DNA of 8,420 bases from Lysobacter_C sp966210725 (GTDB lineage: Bacteria > Pseudomonadota > Gammaproteobacteria > Xanthomonadales > Xanthomonadaceae), in contig CBIHLN010000100.1 in the NCBI GenBank assembly GCA_966210725.1, positions 1 through 8,420 of the forward strand. The letters are read 5' to 3'. Each line of letters opens with the position of its first letter. Position 1 is the first letter of the stretch. The position numbers and the translations under genes were made by a program. The notes beneath the pieces were generated by a model. That model ran no database searches and was not told the origin of the DNA. It worked only from the letters and a program-made list of their open reading frames with translations. Shown here in pieces: positions 5,661 through 8,420 of the stretch.

Positions 5661-5718
5661 GGTCCGACAGAAGCTAGGCGCGTCCGCGTTCTTTGCAGGT
5701 GAAGGATGCGGTGCGCTG

Positions 5719-5741
5719 AAACCCTTGTTCATGAAGGGTTT
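5719..5741. repeat. Perfect 8-bp inverted repeat downstream of the 7TM-GGDEF gene
   Basis: AAACCCTT (5719-5726) and AAGGGTTT (5734-5741) pair perfectly around a 7-nt loop; flanking GCGC at 5713-5716 and 5742-5745 could extend the stem past a 2-nt bulge. It starts 19 nt past the stop of the minus-strand gene ending at 5760, so it may be its transcription terminator, but no T tract follows it. It also lies upstream of the glycine-zipper gene and could be an operator or an mRNA 3' stabiliser. Confidence 0.5.
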
Positions 5742-5759
5742 GCGCGCCGCTCAGTGATG

Positions 5760-7511
5760 TCACGATGGCGTCGTTTCCGCGCGTACGGCTCCGGCGTCCG
5801 CCAGCAGTTCGGGTGTGACGGCCGGGTGCTCGCCCGTACTGCTGCCGGGCGCGATGCTGACCGCGTTGTCGCCCGCCATGCGCGCATGGTCGAGCGCATG
5901 GCGGGCGCGCGCGAGCAACGACGTGGACGACTCGCCGCGTCTCGACATCGCCAGCCCGATGCTGATGCTGACTTCGATCTGGTGACCGTCGATGCGGAAC
6001 GGACGCCGTGAGAAGCCGTCGGCCAGGCGCTGCGCCAACAGTTCGCAATCCTCGCGGCGGCCCTCGCTGACGACGGCAAAGCTGTCGGCCTCCATCCGCG
6101 CGACGGTGTCCTCGGCGGCGACCAGGCTGCGGATGCGCGCGAGCGCCTGCTGGAGCACCGCATCGCCGATGGCACGGCCATGCGTGGTGTTGATCACCCG
6201 CAGGCGATCGATGTCCAGCATCAGCACGCCGTAGCGGCGTGCGCCGAGGCCGCCGAGCTCGGCCCAGGCGTCGAGCATCTGCTCGACCACGCGGCGGTTG
6301 AGCGCGCCGGTCAGCGGGTCGCGCTCCAGCGACTGCCGCGCGAGCAGGGTGATGCGGTGGCGGTTGGCGGCGTGCCGGCTCAAGGCCAGTGCGAGGACCG
6401 CCGACTGCACCAGCGCGACCATGGGCAGGCCGCCCACGCTCCAGCCCGGTGGCAGCAGGCCCAGCTGGCGACCGGCACCGGATGCGGCCAGCACGATCAT
6501 CGGACTCCAGCCGACCAGGTAATAGCCGGCATAGGCGGCACCCCGGCGCCACGCCAGCGCCGCGCACGCGAGCACCAGCGCGATGGCGACCAGCAACAGC
6601 ACATTGCCGGCGACGGGGTACCAGCCGGCGACGTGCTCGCGCCCGACGAGCAGGGCCAGCAACAGGACCCCATGCACGACCGCCAGCGCCTGCACGGCGG
6701 TCGCCCCCCACGGCAGGCGCCGGTGCAGCTCGAGGAACCGGACGGTGAACACCAGTTGCAGCAGCACCGCCAGCGTGGCGGCGAACCAGCGCCCCGGCGC
6801 GCCGAAGCCGTCCAGCCAGGCCAGCCCCCACATCTCCGCCGCGTCGCCCGACACCATCAACGCGAACACCGCCACGCAGGTCACGTAGCCGGCATAACTC
6901 AGGTAGAGGCCGTCCCGGAACACCAGCCACACCGCGAACATCGCCACCGCCATCAGCATCAAGGTGGTGAAGACCGCCATGGTCAGCCGTGTGTCGTGGC
7001 GCTCGGCACGCACCAGGCCCGGCACGGTGTCGAGCTGCAGGCGGACCGGCTCGGTCACGGCCCCGTTGATGCGCAGGTAGGCGACCGCCCCGGCGGGCCA
7101 GCCGTGCGGCAGTGCCAGCACCCAGCCGCGGCGCAGCAGGGCGGATCCGCCACTGGCGGCATCGCGCACGGTGCGCGGCGCGGCCAGGGGCGGATAGAAC
7201 ACCACGGGCCCCACCGCACGCGGCCCCCGCAGGAGCAGGCGCAGCTCGCTGTCGGCGGGCACCGCGCCCTCGTGGGTCAGGCGCAGCCAGTAGCCGGCCT
7301 CGCGGCGCGGCAGCGCCAGTACGGCGGGGGCGTCGCGGGTGGCGTCGGCCTGCATGACCACGGCGGCCGCCGCGGGTGGGCCGTCCAGTTCGTCGCGTGT
7401 CTGCAGCACCTCGACCCGCAGCTGCGCCGTGGCCGCCGCGGGCACGATGCCCGCGAGCAGCAGCAGTGCGACGCACAGCGCGCGCCATGGCCTGCGCCCT
7501 TGTCCACCCAT
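5760..7511 (-). CDS. 7TMR-DISM-type membrane sensor with degenerate GGDEF domain
   Basis: The 583-residue protein has a signal peptide (hydrophobic core 11-25, likely cleavage after ATA-29) and a periplasmic beta-rich region (about 30-170, DISMED2-like, with GYWLRLTHEG and AVAYLRING). Seven membrane helices follow (about 176-198, 204-222, 242-261, 270-290, 297-320, 326-345, 361-379), then a short linker and a GGDEF domain (398-555) starting at DPLTGALNRR. This is the 7TMR-DISM architecture, in which a periplasmic signal controls cyclic-di-GMP synthesis. The domain keeps Asp433 in MLDIDRLRVIN, Asn441 and Asp450 (guanine contacts in PleD), and SISIGLAM. However, the signature reads EADSF (474-478) instead of GG(D/E)EF, and the inhibitory RxxD site reads AAED. 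Cyclase activity is therefore doubtful; it may bind GTP or act as a receptor or scaffold. The ATG at 7511 is followed directly by the signal peptide, with a weak AGGGGG before it. recD lies 61 bp upstream on the same strand. Confidence 0.92.
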   Translation of the reverse strand: MGGQGRRPWRALCVALLLLAGIVPAAATAQLRVEVLQTRDELDGPPAAAAVVMQADATRDAPAVLALPRREAGYWLRLTHEGAVPADSELRLLLRGPRAVGPVVFYPPLAAPRTVRDAASGGSALLRRGWVLALPHGWPAGAVAYLRINGAVTEPVRLQLDTVPGLVRAERHDTRLTMAVFTTLMLMAVAMFAVWLVFRDGLYLSYAGYVTCVAVFALMVSGDAAEMWGLAWLDGFGAPGRWFAATLAVLLQLVFTVRFLELHRRLPWGATAVQALAVVHGVLLLALLVGREHVAGWYPVAGNVLLLVAIALVLACAALAWRRGAAYAGYYLVGWSPMIVLAASGAGRQLGLLPPGWSVGGLPMVALVQSAVLALALSRHAANRHRITLLARQSLERDPLTGALNRRVVEQMLDAWAELGGLGARRYGVLMLDIDRLRVINTTHGRAIGDAVLQQALARIRSLVAAEDTVARMEADSFAVVSEGRREDCELLAQRLADGFSRRPFRIDGHQIEVSISIGLAMSRRGESSTSLLARARHALDHARMAGDNAVSIAPGSSTGEHPAVTPELLADAGAVRAETTPS

Positions 7512-7531
7512 CGGTCCATCCCCCTGTCGCC

Positions 7532-7553
7532 GCGCGAGTCTAGCCGCTCGCGC
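7532..7553 (-). promoter_or_regulatory. Inverted repeat overlapping a putative -10 box of the 7TM-GGDEF gene
   Basis: GCGCGAG (7532-7538) and CTCGCGC (7547-7553) form a perfect 7-bp inverted repeat with an 8-nt spacer in the 61-bp gap after recD. On the minus strand the spacer and arm contain TAGACT (7542-7537), a fair -10 box 25 nt before the ATG at 7511. The element could be an operator over the promoter or a stem ending recD transcripts, though no T tract follows. A smaller CCGCG-TGA-CGCGG hairpin directly follows the recD stop (7560-7572). Confidence 0.35.
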
Positions 7554-7572
7554 ATGCCGCCGCGTGACGCGG

Positions 7573-8420
7573 TCAGTGCGCGGTCCGCAACCGTTCGGCG
7601 AGGTGGGAGACGCGCGCGACCTGGCGCGACAGGGCCGCGCGCAGCACCGCCTCGGCCGCGCAGACATGCACGTCGCTGCGCGCGCGCGTCAGTGCGGTAT
7701 AGACCAGCTCGCGCGACAACGGACGTGCATCGCGCTGCGGCAGCACCAGCCACACGCGGTCGAACTCCGAACCCTGCGCCTTGTGCACGGTGGTGGCGAA
7801 GGCGCTCTCATGCGCGGGCAGTGCCGAGGGGTGGAACGCGCGCGCGCCGCCCTGGGGGTCGGCGAACCACACCACCGGCACGCCCCCATCGTCGCGCAGG
7901 CACACGCCCAGGTCGCCATTGAACAGGCGGTGGCGGTAGCTGTTTTCGGTGACCTGCAGCAGCCGGCCATGGAAATACGGGGCGGCACGCGAACCGCCGA
8001 GCGCGGCTTCGATGCGTGCATTGAGCACCTGCGCGCCCTGCGGGCCCCGTCGCAGGGCCGTCAGCAACCGCAGGCGGACCGCGGTGGCCAGCGCCTGCGC
8101 GGGGTCCCCTGCCTCGGCCAGCGCGCGCCAGTGCGGCAGCAGGTCCGCCGCCCCCACGGCCAGCGGGTCGGCGACGCCTTCATGGAAGTGCACGCCCTGC
8201 AGCTCGCCGTCCCGGAGCAAGGCCAGCGCCCGATCGCCGTCGCCCGCGCGGACCGCATCGGCCAAGGGCGCGAGATCCAGCTGCATGGATTGCCGGAACC
8301 CGCGCCGAAGGTGCACGCGATGGCCTTCCAGTGGCGCGGCGACCCGGGGCCGGTCCGCGCGCACCGACGGTGCGGCCGGCGCGGCGAACAGATCGGCGGT
8401 CTCGCCGCGCAGCCCCGCCA
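7573..8420 (-). CDS. recD: Exonuclease V alpha subunit RecD, C-terminal part (partial at right edge)
   Basis: RecD is the fast 5'-3' superfamily 1B helicase motor of the RecBCD complex, which resects double-strand breaks and degrades foreign linear DNA. About 281 C-terminal residues are visible; the frame stays open through the right edge, so the true start lies outside and the GTG at 8364 is not it. The diagnostic C-terminal motifs are present: SAFATTVHKAQGSEFDRVWL followed by VLP, and SRELVYTALTRARSDVHVC, the last two helicase motifs with the arginine finger region. Ahead of them are GRLLQVTENSYRHRLFNGDLGV and NARIEAALGG, typical of RecD before the final motifs. The N-terminal domain and Walker A motif are not in the window. 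recB and recC would be expected further upstream on this strand, beyond the edge. No unusual residue was seen. The gap to the following gene is 61 bp, so the two might share a transcript, although that gene has its own possible promoter. Confidence 0.94.
   Translation of the reverse strand, partial: AGLRGETADLFAAPAAPSVRADRPRVAAPLEGHRVHLRRGFRQSMQLDLAPLADAVRAGDGDRALALLRDGELQGVHFHEGVADPLAVGAADLLPHWRALAEAGDPAQALATAVRLRLLTALRRGPQGAQVLNARIEAALGGSRAAPYFHGRLLQVTENSYRHRLFNGDLGVCLRDDGGVPVVWFADPQGGARAFHPSALPAHESAFATTVHKAQGSEFDRVWLVLPQRDARPLSRELVYTALTRARSDVHVCAAEAVLRAALSRQVARVSHLAERLRTAH

Noticed and set aside
5112..5702. 196-codon plus-strand open frame opposite the glycine-zipper gene
   Set aside because: Hydrophobic valine-rich translation arises from reading the Gly/Ala/Tyr-rich gene backwards; no ribosome site or promoter, and it would run against the strong terminator.
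5616..5732. 39-residue N-terminal extension of the glycine-zipper protein
   Set aside because: It reads through a leader hairpin and the AGGAG site; the start at 5615 has ideal Shine-Dalgarno spacing.
6180..7922. 580-codon plus-strand open frame opposite the 7TM-GGDEF gene and the end of recD
   Set aside because: Composition is His/Gln/Arg-rich without domains, and it crosses the boundary between two well-supported minus-strand genes. It is an antisense shadow.
1..8420. Mobile element, prophage, CRISPR array or defence island
   Set aside because: No transposase, integrase, toxin-antitoxin pair, direct-repeat array or att-like site was seen. RecD degrades foreign linear DNA but is a core housekeeping enzyme, not evidence of an island.

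Overview
The window is very GC-rich and its reading frames show strong third-position G/C bias. That bias produces many long antisense shadow frames. Protein style, short GC-rich intergenic gaps, TANNNT -10 boxes very close to start codons and a GTAGGAGCGACGTAAGTCGC-type palindromic repeat all suggest a chromosomal segment of a Xanthomonadaceae gammaproteobacterium (Lysobacter/Luteimonas-like). This taxonomic call is an inference. No tRNA, rRNA, CRISPR array, insertion sequence or phage gene was seen.

Layout, left to right: (1) the 3' half of a chromate transporter gene (chrA-like, + strand, cut by the left edge). (2) A gene-free stretch of about 255 bp holding a degenerate inverted pair of REP-like elements. 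(3) An ergothioneine locus: egtB and egtD overlap by 4 bp on the minus strand, and a class V PLP-dependent enzyme, a candidate hercynylcysteine sulfoxide lyase (EgtE role), is transcribed divergently from a 100-bp shared intergenic region. (4) A REP palindrome, then folE (GTP cyclohydrolase I) on the minus strand. (5) A strong hairpin terminator and a small glycine-zipper / tyrosine- and tryptophan-rich protein of unknown function. (6) A large membrane protein with 7TMR-DISM architecture and a C-terminal GGDEF domain whose signature reads EADSF. (7) The C-terminal part of recD (exonuclease V alpha subunit), cut by the right edge.

How the genes work together: EgtD trimethylates histidine to hercynine. 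EgtB, with a type II-like NSYYQ motif, would attach sulfur, probably from free cysteine. The divergent PLP enzyme could cleave the C-S bond to release ergothioneine. No egtA or egtC is visible, which fits a shortened pathway. The other genes are unrelated single units. The points most worth a second look are the compact ergothioneine module with a candidate lyase, its pair of apparently leaderless divergent promoters around a 12-bp palindrome, the degenerate GGDEF signalling protein, and the 11-residue tryptophan periodicity in the glycine-zipper protein.
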